Source: Sordaria brevicollis (lineage: Eukaryota; Ascomycota; Sordariomycetes; Sordariales; Sordariaceae). Taken from it: a stretch of DNA of 64,000 bases. The DNA is taken from contig JAUTDP010000015.1 in NCBI GenBank assembly GCA_033439795.1, positions 1,302,001 through 1,366,000 of the forward strand, read 5' to 3'. Made by a program: the position numbers and the translations under genes. Each line of letters opens with the position of its first letter. Position 1 is the stretch's first letter. Shown here piece after piece: positions 49,829 through 60,500 of the stretch. The notes beneath the pieces are model-generated. The model had not been told where the DNA came from and did not search any database. It saw nothing but the letters and a program-made list of their open reading frames with translations.

Positions 49829-51579
49829 TCACAAACCCCCGCCATCCCTCTCCTCCATTTCCTTCTCTTCCTCCCCCGGACTAATAGCATACCTACTCCT
49901 CCCCCTCAACTTCCTTCCAAACCGCCAAAACAGAAACGGCGCCGGCGCCAGCACCAGCGCCACACATCCCAAGACGGTCATGGTCCACTTGACCCCGAAA
50001 CCCGGAACCCCAAACAACGGTCTGGTCGCCATAGCCATGCCGCCAGCGATGATGTACCGCAACATCGTGATAGCCGACAAGGCGCTTCCCGCGTGGATCC
50101 CGTAGCTGTCGACTATGTAGCCGTAGCTGCTGGTATATAAAGCCATGAGGACCATTCCGAAGACAAAGCACGCGCCGAGGACAGACCAAAGGGAGACTTG
50201 CTTGCCGTCTGTCCAGCCTATCCAGAATAAGGCTACGGGAAGGAGAGGACCGGCTACGAAGCCTGGGTAGAGACGGAATTCGGGCTCCATAAGCTTCTCC
50301 TCTCGAGGGGCATCTTTCTGGTTCTGATCTTGATGAAGTCGTGCCTGACGACGGCGAGCCCAAACATAAAGACCGGGCACAGCCACAAGATAAAGCGTAG
50401 CGCCGGAAGCGATGGCGCCAAAACAAGCGCCGGTCTCGCCATCGCTGAGGTCATGCGCCTCTTGAAAGATATGATCGAAGCCGGATTGGAAGGTGAACAG
50501 TAACGTATAGAGCAAGATGAGGTAGACGCCAAGAACGGTGATGACTGGTTCGGTGCCGATGAACTTTAGCGGCAGAGAGAGGCGGGCTCGGAAGCGTTGA
50601 CAGAAGGTCTTTTGTTTGAGCGATTGGGCGTGCAAAGAAACGTAGCGGTCGTCATTGGTGAGGCGGCGGAGGCGGGAGGCTTTCCAGTCAAGAAGTTTCG
50701 GGAGGTAGGTTTCTGGGAGGAAGCAGAAAGCGACGAGAAAGGAGGTCCCGGAGATGATCAGGGTCACCCATTCTGTCCAGTGCCATCCGAGTGATTCGTT
50801 GGAGGCGATCCAGCCGCCGGCAATGGGGGCGATGACTGGAGCTGTATCATAATGTTGACGTTAGCCGGGTCAGATCTAGGTTATGTAAGGGATGAAGAAA
50901 AAGACTTGCCAGCAACATTAGCCCATGCAATGAAAGGAAAAGCAAAAGTCCTCCCCACGAACCCAAACTGGTCCTGCACGCTTGACCCATTGCTGCCCAG
51001 AGTACCGCTCGCGAACAAACCGACCAGGTAGCGACAAGCAACATGTCCACCAAACGGCGGCTTCAGGGCAGATCCCAGGACAAAGAAGAGATAGCAGAAG
51101 GTTGAGACCAAATAAACCGGGTTCCGTCCAAAGGTTTCTGACAGCGGTCCAGCAAAGAGAGCACCGGACCCCATACCAAACAGGTACATGGCCGTGGAGA
51201 GTGTCTCGAGGGCCGGGCCTACCTTGTATTCTTCGGCGGCGAGGGTGTTGACTATGGACTCAGCGCCGGCTGAGTAGCCCTGGCCGAAGATGAGGAAGAA
51301 GAGGATGACGAGGCTCTTGACTCGGACTACGAGGGGCCAGTTTTTAGGGTCGATGGGGTCATGGTCGCCGATTGTTGAGACGATGATGGGCTCTTCTTTG
51401 TCATTGGTGATGGTAGTGGGCAATGGAGGGGTGTCGTCTTCAGTGTTGATGTCTTCCTAGTCTCCTTCGGCTGATTCGACGTCATGTTGGGGATGAAGAT
51501 AAAGGTCTGGTAGCCGGTCTGATTCGACTTCTGCTTTTGCTTGTTTGGCGATACGTCGGTATTGGACTACCGACCACAT
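49829..51579 (-). CDS. MFS transporter (DHA1 drug/polyamine type) with an in-frame TAG at codon 41
   Basis: A plasma-membrane proton antiporter-like permease; the substrate is unknown. The frame runs 51579-50910 and 50841-49829 (561 codons). The 68-bp intron has a GC donor (GCTG|GCAAGT) with a CTAAC branch; only this splice joins WANVA to APVIAPIAGGWIASNESLGW. Family marks: DHDPIDPKNWPL, LIFGQGYSAGAE, GPLSETFGRNPVY (motif A), VACRYLVGLFAS and WTEWVTLIISGTSFLVAFCF with LPETYLPKLL. The second half has six hydrophobic segments. ATG at 51579 begins MWSVVQYRRIAKQAKAE, the type of N-terminus common in this subfamily, but TAG at 51459-51457 interrupts it and no ATG lies between the TAG and the first membrane segment. 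Either a weak intron removes the TAG or the allele is broken (see findings). Otherwise undamaged. Confidence 0.75.
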
Positions 51580-52080
51580 TATTGGAAGAGATGGTAGCTA
51601 AGTTATAGTCGAATATGATGCATGGGATGTGCGCGATGATAATGGTACCTTAACAATGGTTGGCCAAGTCGTGGTCAACTGATGAGAATCTTGCGATACT
51701 GGAGATTAAAGCACATGTTTGATGTCTTGTTGGGATTGTGGGTGGAACTCCGACACGAAGCCATCAGAGAGACAGGGCGTTGATCAATCCTCGAGCTCCC
51801 AACATTCTCCAACGGGAAGTTGTGACAGACCCTCTGGTGTAACACAAAGTCAGAAATCATGTCATGGAGTTTTGAACCAGTGGAAAGAACGACCAGGCCC
51901 CGAGGAAGGAGAGAATCGCAGCTAACAGGTGAACGGCAAGAACTGTCGTTATTACCACATGAAAATGGACATCATGAATTCTTGGAAAACTGAAACCAAA
52001 GCTTACGCTCGCCAGGAAAACACTGCAGTATGTGTATAACAGTCGCATCATCGAACTCCCCCCAAGCTTCAACAACCCAG
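51580..52080. other. intergenic: MFS promoter and hemerythrin-gene 3' flank
   Basis: A 0.5-kb gap between two minus-strand genes. No features recognised. Confidence 0.45.
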
Positions 52081-52687
52081 CTACTCCGTCAACCCAAGCT
52101 TAAGCATCATGTCCTCCCTAGGCATCTCCAGGATGGCCTTTAGGATATGTGAATCCGGCGAGCCGTCCTTGCCATATGGCTTTTGCAGCAGCTCCTTAAT
52201 CTTGTTGTACTTCCTGCTGAGCTCGGTCGACTGGGTCTCTGACAGGTTCTCCTCCAGCCGGTCGAGGTCGCTGCGTTCCTCCTCGTAGACATGCGGTTCT
52301 AGGTCGACCCAGATGGCCTGCAGTGATGAGTTGAAGCTTTCTTCGGCGGGATCGTACTGTTGCATATGTCGGAGTTTGGCGTTTATCTGGATTGCGAGAA
52401 CTGGTGTTAGCACGATGTACACGATTGGGGGACATGTAGTTCTAGTGGTAGCTTACGCTCTCGAAATCGTCAGACAACCTCTGACGTCGCTTGTCGCCGT
52501 GCTTTGACAGGTGCTCCTCAAGCGCCGGTGTGACGACGAGGTCTTCGACGCGCAGATAGCGATCGAGCGTCCAGATGAACTTGTTTCTGAGAGTGTGACG
52601 ATCCTCTGGTTCGGCACCGCGAATGGCGTGGTATGTCTCGGTGATGAGCTTGTGGTCGGCTTTGACGGCTTCTGAAATCTTGGTCAT
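52081..52687 (-). CDS. hemerythrin-like HHE domain protein with missing metal ligands, 178 aa
   Basis: Fungal HHE proteins are small cytosolic four-helix bundles that usually carry a diiron or heme-like metal site. Exons are 52687-52457 and 52386-52081; the 70-bp intron (GTAAGC...CCAG) joins DDFES to INAKLRHMQQ. The start MTKISEAVKADH is the usual family start. Seen: ISEAVKADHKLI (first His), the second-helix block RNKFIWTLDRYLRVEDLVV, PALEEHLSKHG, and a fourth helix LEPHVYEEERSDLDRLEE. In the family versions I know, helix 2 reads like ELARHSxGEE and helix 3 begins EEHxxVK; here those His positions are Tyr/Leu and Phe. The protein may thus have lost canonical metal binding. It is divergent to the SCOT gene across 0.9 kb with a CRE-like site. 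Confidence 0.82.
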
Positions 52688-53609
52688 TTTGTCGGTGTTT
52701 GCTGAATGGAACAGATAATTGGTACGGAAGAAGGTTCAGTGGTATTGAGAATGCTTCTTGCAATGCCGTGCTTGGAGTTTTGTTGAAGCCCGAATTGGAG
52801 ATCGTCGTCGACAATAACGACAAACGGAGCTACAGTGGTCATGACGTCACTGCACGATCAGATCAGACAGTGAGTGGAGGACATCATATGGCTCTTGACG
52901 ACCAGCTCAAGCAGTTCTTGTTGACTCTAGACTATATGCTTGCAATAAGTATGAAGGGTTTAGTCCCCTCGTGCCCTGTACTGTCCAAGTAAGGTGGTGG
53001 TCGCAAAATGAAGCTATTCGGATCTTGATTCTGTTGTCGTGGTGTACCTTTATGGGCGATAAGATAACGCGATAAGAGGTACCTCGACCGATAAGACCCA
53101 CCGCAGTGCGTGCCTCCCAGCCTGTCCACAGCGCTGCAGCGTTCACTTTCCAGGGCAGTTCATCCGCCGTCATTTCGTCCCTATCACCAATCACCATCCT
53201 CTCAAGCTTCTGCCACCGAATGCTTAATCTTCCTCTCTTGAGTGTCTCGGTTCAAAAATGGCTTTCATTGCGACAATATTTTTTGTTTTGGTACCTCGGT
53301 GCCGCCCCATGACGTCTCGTCTTGGCGGCGTGTTACCGTGGTGATTCCGGCGGTGGTGATAACCACCACATTGGAGGGATCCCCTCTCTCGGAGCCCAAA
53401 TAAATCACCGAGCCGGAATCGATGGCATGCAACACAAACGAAGATGGCCACTCTGTGGGATGGCCCGATGGATCACCAGTCGTGTTAACCCTTGATTCCT
53501 TGTCTTTTACTTTACTCATTGTTTCTCATTGTCTGAAGTTGTCGTCGAAAGATTTCCAAATACAACATTCCGAGTTCGTTCGGTTTTCATCCCAACCGAA
53601 ACGACGACG
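52688..53609. promoter_or_regulatory. divergent promoter region, hemerythrin-like and SCOT genes
   Basis: A 0.92-kb region between two start codons on opposite strands. It contains a perfect palindromic CRE-like octamer at 52842-52849 and a partial one (TGACGTC) near 53310. No coding sequence is evident. Confidence 0.5.
52842..52849. promoter_or_regulatory. palindromic CRE-like site TGACGTCA
   Basis: A perfect ATF/CREB octamer 155 bp upstream of the hemerythrin-like start and 760 bp upstream of the SCOT start. The location suits a promoter-proximal bZIP site; binding is inferred from the motif. Confidence 0.5.
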
Positions 53610-55453
53610 ATGGCTGGCCTTCCACGAGCATTGCGACAAACAGCGCCGGCACTTCTGGTGTCTCGTCAATGGGCTGTATCGGCATCTACCACCTCCAGAC
53701 CTTCGTTAAGACTCTCTTTGGGAGTTAGGGTACAAACCACCCATAATGTTCGAAATTTGTCCTACTCACGGAACTGGCGCTCTCAAGATCTTCCAACAGT
53801 AGCCCGGGGCGACTCCAAGTTATACGCCAGCGCCGACGATGCTGTGGCAGATATCAAGAGCGGATCTGTGATTCTGAGTTCTGGTTTTGGGTTATGTGGT
53901 GTAGCAGGTGAGGAGCGACCATTTGTGTCAATACGATCCAACCTCATGACATGCTAATCCCAGTTTCTCACAGAAACGCTCATCGAGGCGATCCGAAAAA
54001 GAGGCCCAGAATCTCTCCACTCCCTAACGGCGGTATCCAATAATGCGGGCGCCGAGGGCCGCGGAGGTTTAGCTCTCCTGATTGAATCCGGCCAGATCGA
54101 TCGCATGATCATGTCCCATCTTGGATCCAACAAAATTCTCGAAAAGAAGTACCTTACCGGCAAGATTGCTGTTGAGCTTTGTCCCCAGGGCACGATAGCC
54201 GAAAGGATACGAGCTGCCGGTAGTGGAATACCGGCCTTCTTTACGCCCACTGGCGGACGTAGGTTTCTTGTCCACAGCGCTGAATGTTTATCGCTGACAT
54301 ATCTTCAGAAACTTTTATCCAACAAGGCCAGATCCCCGTTCGTCATGACGCCGACGGCAATGTCGTTGAGTACGGCAAGCCCAGAGAAACGAGAATCTTT
54401 AACGGTCGGCCATTCCTGATGGAAACCGCATTACCAGGCGACGTAGCCATTCTGCGCGCATACAAAGTTGACAAAGCCGGAAACTGCGTCTTCCGCTACA
54501 CGGCCAAGTCGTTTGCGCCCCTGATGGCCAAGGCCGCAAAGGTGGCCATTGTCGAGGCAGAACACATTGTTGAAGTTGGCGAGATTGATCCGAACGATGT
54601 CGACCTTGCTGGTATTTTCATTGACCGCATCGTCCCAGCCACGAAACCATCTCAGGTTGAGGTTCTCAAGACGCGGTCGCCAGATGATGGTAGCGATGGA
54701 AAGCAAGCAAAGGCGAAGGGCGGCTCAGATGCGCTGGAGAGGAGGAACAGAATTGCCAGACGTGCGGCTAAGGAGTTGAAGGATGGATTCTATGTGAACC
54801 TCGGTGTCGGTATCCCAACACTGGCTCCAGAGTTCTTACCGCCTGGACAGAAAGTTTGGATCCAGTCCGAAAACGGCATTTTGGGCATGGGCCCGTATCC
54901 ATTGCCGGATGAAGTTGATCCGTAAGTATCAAAAATAGTCTCACCAGACTTCTCTATAGCTTACTAACTGGCACCCAGCGACATTGTCAACGCCGGCAAA
55001 GAAAGCGTCACCCTCGTTCCCGGCGCTGCCACCTTTGACAGCTCCGAATCCTTCTCCATGATCCGCGGCGGCCACGTCGATGTCTCTATCCTCGGCGCGC
55101 TACAAGTCAGTGCCGCCGGCGACCTGGCCAACTACATGATCCCTGGAAAGATGTTCAAGGGCATGGGCGGCGCCATGGACCTGGTCTCCAACCCGGACAA
55201 CACCAAGATCGTGGTGGCTACCGAGCACGTGGCTAAGGATGGGTCGTCCAAGGTGGTGCAGACCTGTAGCTTGCCGCTGACGGGTGCGCGGGTTGTCAGT
55301 ACCATCATCACCGATCTTTGCGTCTTTGAGGTTGATCGCAAGAAGGGTACGCTCACCCTGACGGAGATTGCGCCGGGTGTGGATGTAGATGAGGTGAGGA
55401 GTAAGACGGATGCAGACTTTTATGTGGCGGATGATTTGAAGACGATGGAGTAG
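53610..55453 (+). CDS. succinyl-CoA:3-ketoacid CoA transferase (SCOT), mitochondrial, 556 aa
   Basis: It moves CoA between succinyl-CoA and acetoacetate (or acetate) in the mitochondrial matrix. Exons: 53610-53907, 53974-54258, 54309-54921 and 54979-55453; introns of 66, 50 and 57 bp. Splicing gives GVAETLIEAIRKRG, FFTPTGGQTFIQQGQIPVR and PDEVDPDIVNAGKESV. The N-terminal 50 residues are rich in Arg, Ser and Ala, an import presequence. The A-subunit-like half has SGFGLCGVAETLI and GKIAVELCPQGTIAERIRAAG; the B-like half has GFYVNLGVGIPTLAPEFLP and the catalytic Glu382 in SENGILGMGPYPLP, then GGHVDVSILGALQVSAAGDLAN. A hydrophilic linker (about 325-355) joins the halves. The length matches animal and fungal SCOT. 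It shares its promoter region with the hemerythrin-like gene, and a tRNA gene lies 121 bp downstream. Confidence 0.96.
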
Positions 55454-55574
55454 TGTATTTGAAGCTATGTACGGGTTGTCTGTTGAGTGAACTCGGGAGG
55501 AGTGTTGTTTGGGGAACGCAGTCGTTGACTGTGCACTCTTAAGGGCATCTGGAGATGCGGAAAATCATCTATAC

Positions 55575-55660
55575 GGGATTGTAGTATAGTGGTCAGTACT
55601 TCTCGTTGTGGTTTCTCACAGCGATCCGAGAGGACCCAGGTTCGATTCCTGGCAATCCCA
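55575..55660 (+). tRNA. tRNA-His (GUG) with a 14-nt intron
   Basis: Acceptor GGGATTG pairs with CAATCCC; the D arm GTAT...GTAC contains the box A sequence TAGTATAGTGG; anticodon stem TCTCG pairs with CGAGA; the T arm CCAGG-TTCGATT-CCTGG contains box B; A73 follows. Anticodon GTG is at 55608-55610. The intron (55612-55625) sits in the canonical place after base 37. The body resembles yeast tRNA-His (TAGTATAGTGG...CGTTGTGG), which has no intron as I recall it. A T run (55663-55668) follows as pol III terminator. Confidence 0.93.
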
Positions 55661-55661
55661 C

Positions 55662-55668
55662 TTTTTTG
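55662..55668 (+). terminator. pol III T-run terminator of tRNA-His
   Basis: A run of six T residues begins two bases after the discriminator base of the tRNA, as expected for RNA polymerase III termination. Confidence 0.75.
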
Positions 55669-56226
55669 CTAGATTTCCCAATTCGCATTGGTGAAAAAAG
55701 ACGTAAAAAACATCATCCAGCAATTCTATCATCTCAACCACGTTATGATGGGATGATTTTTTGCTATTTGGAAGGGTTCTTTGTATCGTCATACAGGGAT
55801 CTGGCCGGCGTTGTCCAGGAACGTTGCCAACTCCCCCCAAGCTTCGGCGCATTTTCTGGCTGCCGAAACGGGGGATGTCATTTGTCAACTCCACTGCCTC
55901 GGCCATCGCCTGCATTTCCGCTTTCCGATTTCCGGGGTAAACTATCCCCGATTCAACATCCATCATCAAACGGACGACCGATATAAAGCGAAAACGCGGG
56001 GGAAGTGAAGCGCCAAGTAGAACTCAATTGGACTTCTTTTCTTTACATAATAAAAGTTGGAAAACCCTCCTCACCTTACATATCTTCACCTTTGATACAT
56101 CCACACTTGACACGTCGACGTCAAGCTCCTGAGCTCTCCTTCACAGGAATCCTCGAACTAAACCACCCTGTGTCCGATATAACAGTGACAAAACCGTTGA
56201 CAACATACGCAACGATAAAAGCCGAA

Positions 56227-57241
56227 ATGTCCAAGCTATCCCCTTCACTCAAGGGCCTCATCAACGCGCCCTTTGCACGCCCCGGTCCAACCCCGGCACC
56301 GCGGAACATTGAGGCCGTCTACACCAAAATCGCAGACGAGGCGCGCGAGAGGAAATACGGCGAGAAGCCGTGGCTTGCGCTTTCCGTATGTTTTATACCC
56401 CCTCTCACTCATCCCTCCCTCTCATTCCCAATCTACCTACCTACTCATCAAGAAAAATGAGCTTACTGACACCCAGATAAAGGCAGCAGCAACATTCACC
56501 CTCAACTCCCCCTCATCCCTCGAGTCCCTCCTTCGCCTCGCCTCCACCCGCTTATCTCCCTCCTCTTTCCCCTCCTCATCATCCAAAAATGATGCATTGC
56601 TAGAATCCGCCGAATTCATCCGCGAAATCGGCCTCAAATGCATCTCCTTCAACGGCATCCCGCGCACCATCAACAGTCTCAACACCTTCCGCGCCCACTT
56701 ATCTTCCTCCTCCCACCCCGCTTCCCTTTCTGCCTCTCTTAGCACAACCCCGACCCGGCAAACTACACCCCAGAACATCTCTGCCGTGCACGCTCGGGGA
56801 AGGCAGCTGTGGGAGAGCGTGTACACACCGTTGGACGCTAAATTGGAGGCGAAATTGGCGGAGGCGCATCCTGATCTGCCGGTTCACATTTTGGGGAGTC
56901 ACTACGGGCCTTTGCTGAGTGACCCTGAAGAAAGGAATGGACTCGGAACGGTGGGGAGGACGTTGACCAGCGTTGTGGCTATTGCGTGTTTGAGGGCGCA
57001 GACGGGGGTGGGGCCGCAGGTTTTGTCGCATGTGTTTGGACTGAGGAAGGCGGTGGAGCAGGGGGCGCATACGGAGGAGTTCAAGCAAAAGGGTGAGGAG
57101 GCGGAGGGGATGGAGAGGTTGGCGAGTGATGAGGGGTGTGAGTGGATTTTGAAGAGTGTGGATGCTATTAGTGAGGCTATGGCTCAAGAGGGAAGTGGGT
57201 TTGCGATGCCCATGGGGAGGAAGAGGGAGAGTAAGTTGTAA
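56227..57241 (+). CDS. AhpD-like (carboxymuconolactone decarboxylase-like) protein, 307 aa
   Basis: A fungal protein of the alkylhydroperoxidase-D-like fold; its substrate is unknown. Exons are 56227-56385 and 56477-57241; the 91-bp intron (GTATGT, branch TACTGAC, acceptor CCAG) joins KPWLALS to IKAAATFTLN. The start MSKLSPSLKGL is the first Met that precedes conserved sequence. The core ESAEFIREIGLKCISFNG (about 96-113) matches the AhpD helix pattern, followed by IPRTINSLNTFRAHL, TTPTRQTTPQNISAVHARG, HPDLPVHILGSHYGPLL and VVAIACLRAQTGVGPQVLSH. The redox CxxC of true AhpD is absent: only Cys108 is seen in that helix, so peroxidase activity is unlikely. A basic tail (GRKRESKL) ends close to a peroxisomal type 1 signal (SKL). 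Confidence 0.8.
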
Positions 57242-57560
57242 GATGCACCAAATGTGACGATGTTTTCATGGACTTGGATCACGTTTGGCAAAGGTGAAGG
57301 ATAGAGAGCAATTTTCGAGCGAAATATTTGAGCAGATGAGAGATGATTTCCATCTGGTTTGATACATTGGTAAAGACCGAGTAAAAGAGCGAAACCTAAC
57401 AGGACTATACTATGACAATCTGATGTCCTTCCATCGAATACATTGATACACATCATTCATAAATCGTAACTATCGCTGACGAGCCACACAGTTCATGAAA
57501 CTTCTTCATCAAGTCCCCAAACGCATGACATACGTCTTCCCCGAGACCCTCTCAAGTCTC
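57242..57560. other. convergent intergenic region
   Basis: A 0.3-kb gap between the AhpD-like gene and the ATPase gene, which converge. Only 3' UTR sequence is expected; nothing else is recognised. Confidence 0.5.
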
Positions 57561-60500
57561 TTAAACACCAGCAACTGGAACCACCAACTTGGACTTATAA
57601 GTCCGTCTCTTGACAGCCTTCCAAGCCTCAACAATAGCCACATAAACAACCACGCAAGCGGCAACAACACCCCACTCCCACGTAATGGCATTGTGCTTAA
57701 ACACCACATGGTTGATAACAGGGATGTAGATGACGGGGAAGCAAATGACAAAGCCAGCCGACACGGCGCCGAACAAGAACTTGTTCTGCCAGACCGTCTT
57801 GAAGACGGACAGCGGGCCCGAATACTTCTCCGGGTGCATGTTGAACAGCGACCGGGTAAAGTGCTTGGCCTCCCAAGCGGTAACCAGCAACAGGAAGGTT
57901 AGCGTGGCGAACGTGGTGGCACGAGCCCTGAAGGCGACGCCGCACTGGTCGGACCAGTCTTCGTTGCAGCCCTCGCCGAGACCGTCGGCGCCTGACATGC
58001 CGTACGCCACGCTGGTGAAGGCTGCCAGACAGAGACCGCCCATGGCGGTGCCGTAGATGAACTTATCGATGATGAGTTCGCGAGTGAAGATGCCAACTTG
58101 GAGGTCGTGAGGAGGGCGCTGCATCACGTCCGGTTGGGCATCTTCAAGGCCGAGACCAAGGGCGAGGAAGGATGAAGTGACGAGGTTGGCCCAGAGAATT
58201 TCAAGCGGCGAAAGCGGGAAGACGGAGACGCCGGCGTTGTCCTTGAAGGCAAGACCGATGAGAAGGAGGATGACCTGCGCAATATTGGAGATGAGGAGAT
58301 GGAGAAGGAACTAGAACCATGGTTAGCGTTGATGCTTTGCGTCTAATTTCTTGAACAGGTACGTACCTTCTGAATATTGTCAAACAGTCTTCTTCCCTCT
58401 TCGATAGCGGTGACGATAGAGGCAAAGTTGTCATCAGTAAGAACCATGTCCGCCGCCTCCTTGGCGACGTCACTTCCGCTCAAACCCATGGCAATGCCGA
58501 CATCCGACTTTTTGAGGGCAGGTGAATCGTTAACACCATCGCCAGTCATGACGCAGAATGCCTTCCTTCTGTGCATAGCTTCCACCATTCTGACCTTTGT
58601 CGATGGGCTGCATCGCGCAAGAACCAAGGGCAGGCTTTCCAGAGCGTCAATTTCAGCATCCGTAAGAGCGTCAAAAGCGCTGGCCACCATCACCTCAGTG
58701 CCATTCTGCAGTCTATCCGAGTGGATGATACCAATCTCAACGGCAATGGCCGTGGCAGTCTTGACGTGGTCACCAGTCACCATGTGAACCGTGATACCAG
58801 CGGCTTGACACTTCTTGACCGCCGCAGCAGACTCGAGACGGGGAGGATCATAGATACCAGCCAGACCAAGGAAGGTCAACTGCTGTTCAATGGTTGACCG
58901 TTCCGGGATGTTAGACGCCGACTCCTTCTCCTTTTCGGGGGTACCAGAAGCGTTGTCGTTGAAAAGGGCCGCATCAACGGGTCGCTTAGCAACGCAGAGT
59001 ACACGCAGGCCTTGGGCAGCAAGGGCTTCCGCCTTTGCCACGATCTCGGCCTTTTGCTCGTCAGAAGCGACAAGCAGAGGCAACAAAGCCTCGAGCGCGC
59101 CCTTGGTGTAGGCAAAAGCACCACCAGTGCTGCTGCTCTCCGTATTCGTGTAGACGACCGTCATCCTCTTGCAGGATGAATCGAAGGGGTATTCGGCAAG
59201 TAGCAATGGCTGAGACTGACTATCGTCAGCAGCCAAGACACTCGGCTTTCCCATACCGAACCGCGTAGCAAAGGTCTGCAAGGCGATTTCAGTCGGTTCA
59301 CCAATAGCCGTGTAAGTGCCGGTTTCCTCGGCCTTGGTAATGGCCGAGTTGTTGCAGAGAGCAATGCTCTCGAGAAATTCCTTGAGGTTCTCTCCCTTTT
59401 CGCCAATGGCCTCTTCAGGGTCCTTGACGCCCTGATCAGCGAGGCTAAAGACTTCGTTGCCGATAATGACAGATCCGCTGGTGGGATCGAAAGGATGGGT
59501 AGTTCCCTGGACCTCAACCTCGGTGCCGTCAACGAGCCAGACCTTCTTGGTGACCATCTTTCCCTGAGTAAGGGTTCCGGTCTTGTCCGAGCAGATGTTG
59601 GTCACACCGCCAACCGCTTCAAGGGCAGCCAGCTTGCGGATGACCACGTTTCCGCGGGCCATGGCGTGGGTGCCGAGTGCGGTGGCAATGGTGAGCACGG
59701 CAATGAGCGACTCAGGGATGACGGCCACAGCGACACAAATGCCGTAGATAAGCACCTCGTCCGTGACATTGAACTTGCTGACGGAGAAGACAATGATGGC
59801 CAATAAGATGGCCAAGCCGAACAGCAGAAGAGCAAACTTGCTCAGCGTGACCTGCAGCGGGGTGCCGTCGAGGCCGAGGAGGACGCGCGTGCCGTTACGG
59901 GCACGGATAAAAAGCGAGCGGAGAGTTCCCATGTTTTCCTGGTCGACGCGTTTCTTATTGCGTCCACCGTTGCTGTCACGTAGAAGGCCGGCGATCTTAC
60001 CAACCTCGGTGCCCATGCCGGTAGAGACAACGATGCCCGTAGCACGACCACGGGTGATGGTGCTGGCTGAGTAAACCATGTTGGTGCGGTCGCCTAGTGG
60101 GACATCACGGTCCTTGGCCATAACCTTCTCGGCATGCTTGCTGATGGGAAGTGATTCACCGGTCAGAAGGGCCTCGTCGGTAGAGAGGTTGATGCTAGTG
60201 GCGAGGCGGAGGTCAGCCGGGACGACATCGCCGACGTTGAGACGGACAATGTCACCGGGAACCAGATTCTCTGCTTTGATGCTGGAGGTGGCGCCAGACC
60301 GAACGACTTTGCAAGTGGGCGCCGACAAGGCGTACAAAGCCTGGATGGTTTGTTCGGCGCGATAGTCCTGGAGGAAGCTAATTGAGACTTTGGGTTAACA
60401 TGAATACTAACACACATCAGATGAAAATTGGACTTGGACTTACCCGACTACAATGTTGAGAAGAATAACTGCAGCGATGACACCGCCTTCGATGTAGTCA

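Noticed and set aside
51421..51423. TTG as start codon of the MFS protein
   Set aside because: Non-ATG starts are rare in fungi and the upstream sequence is plainly coding in the same frame.
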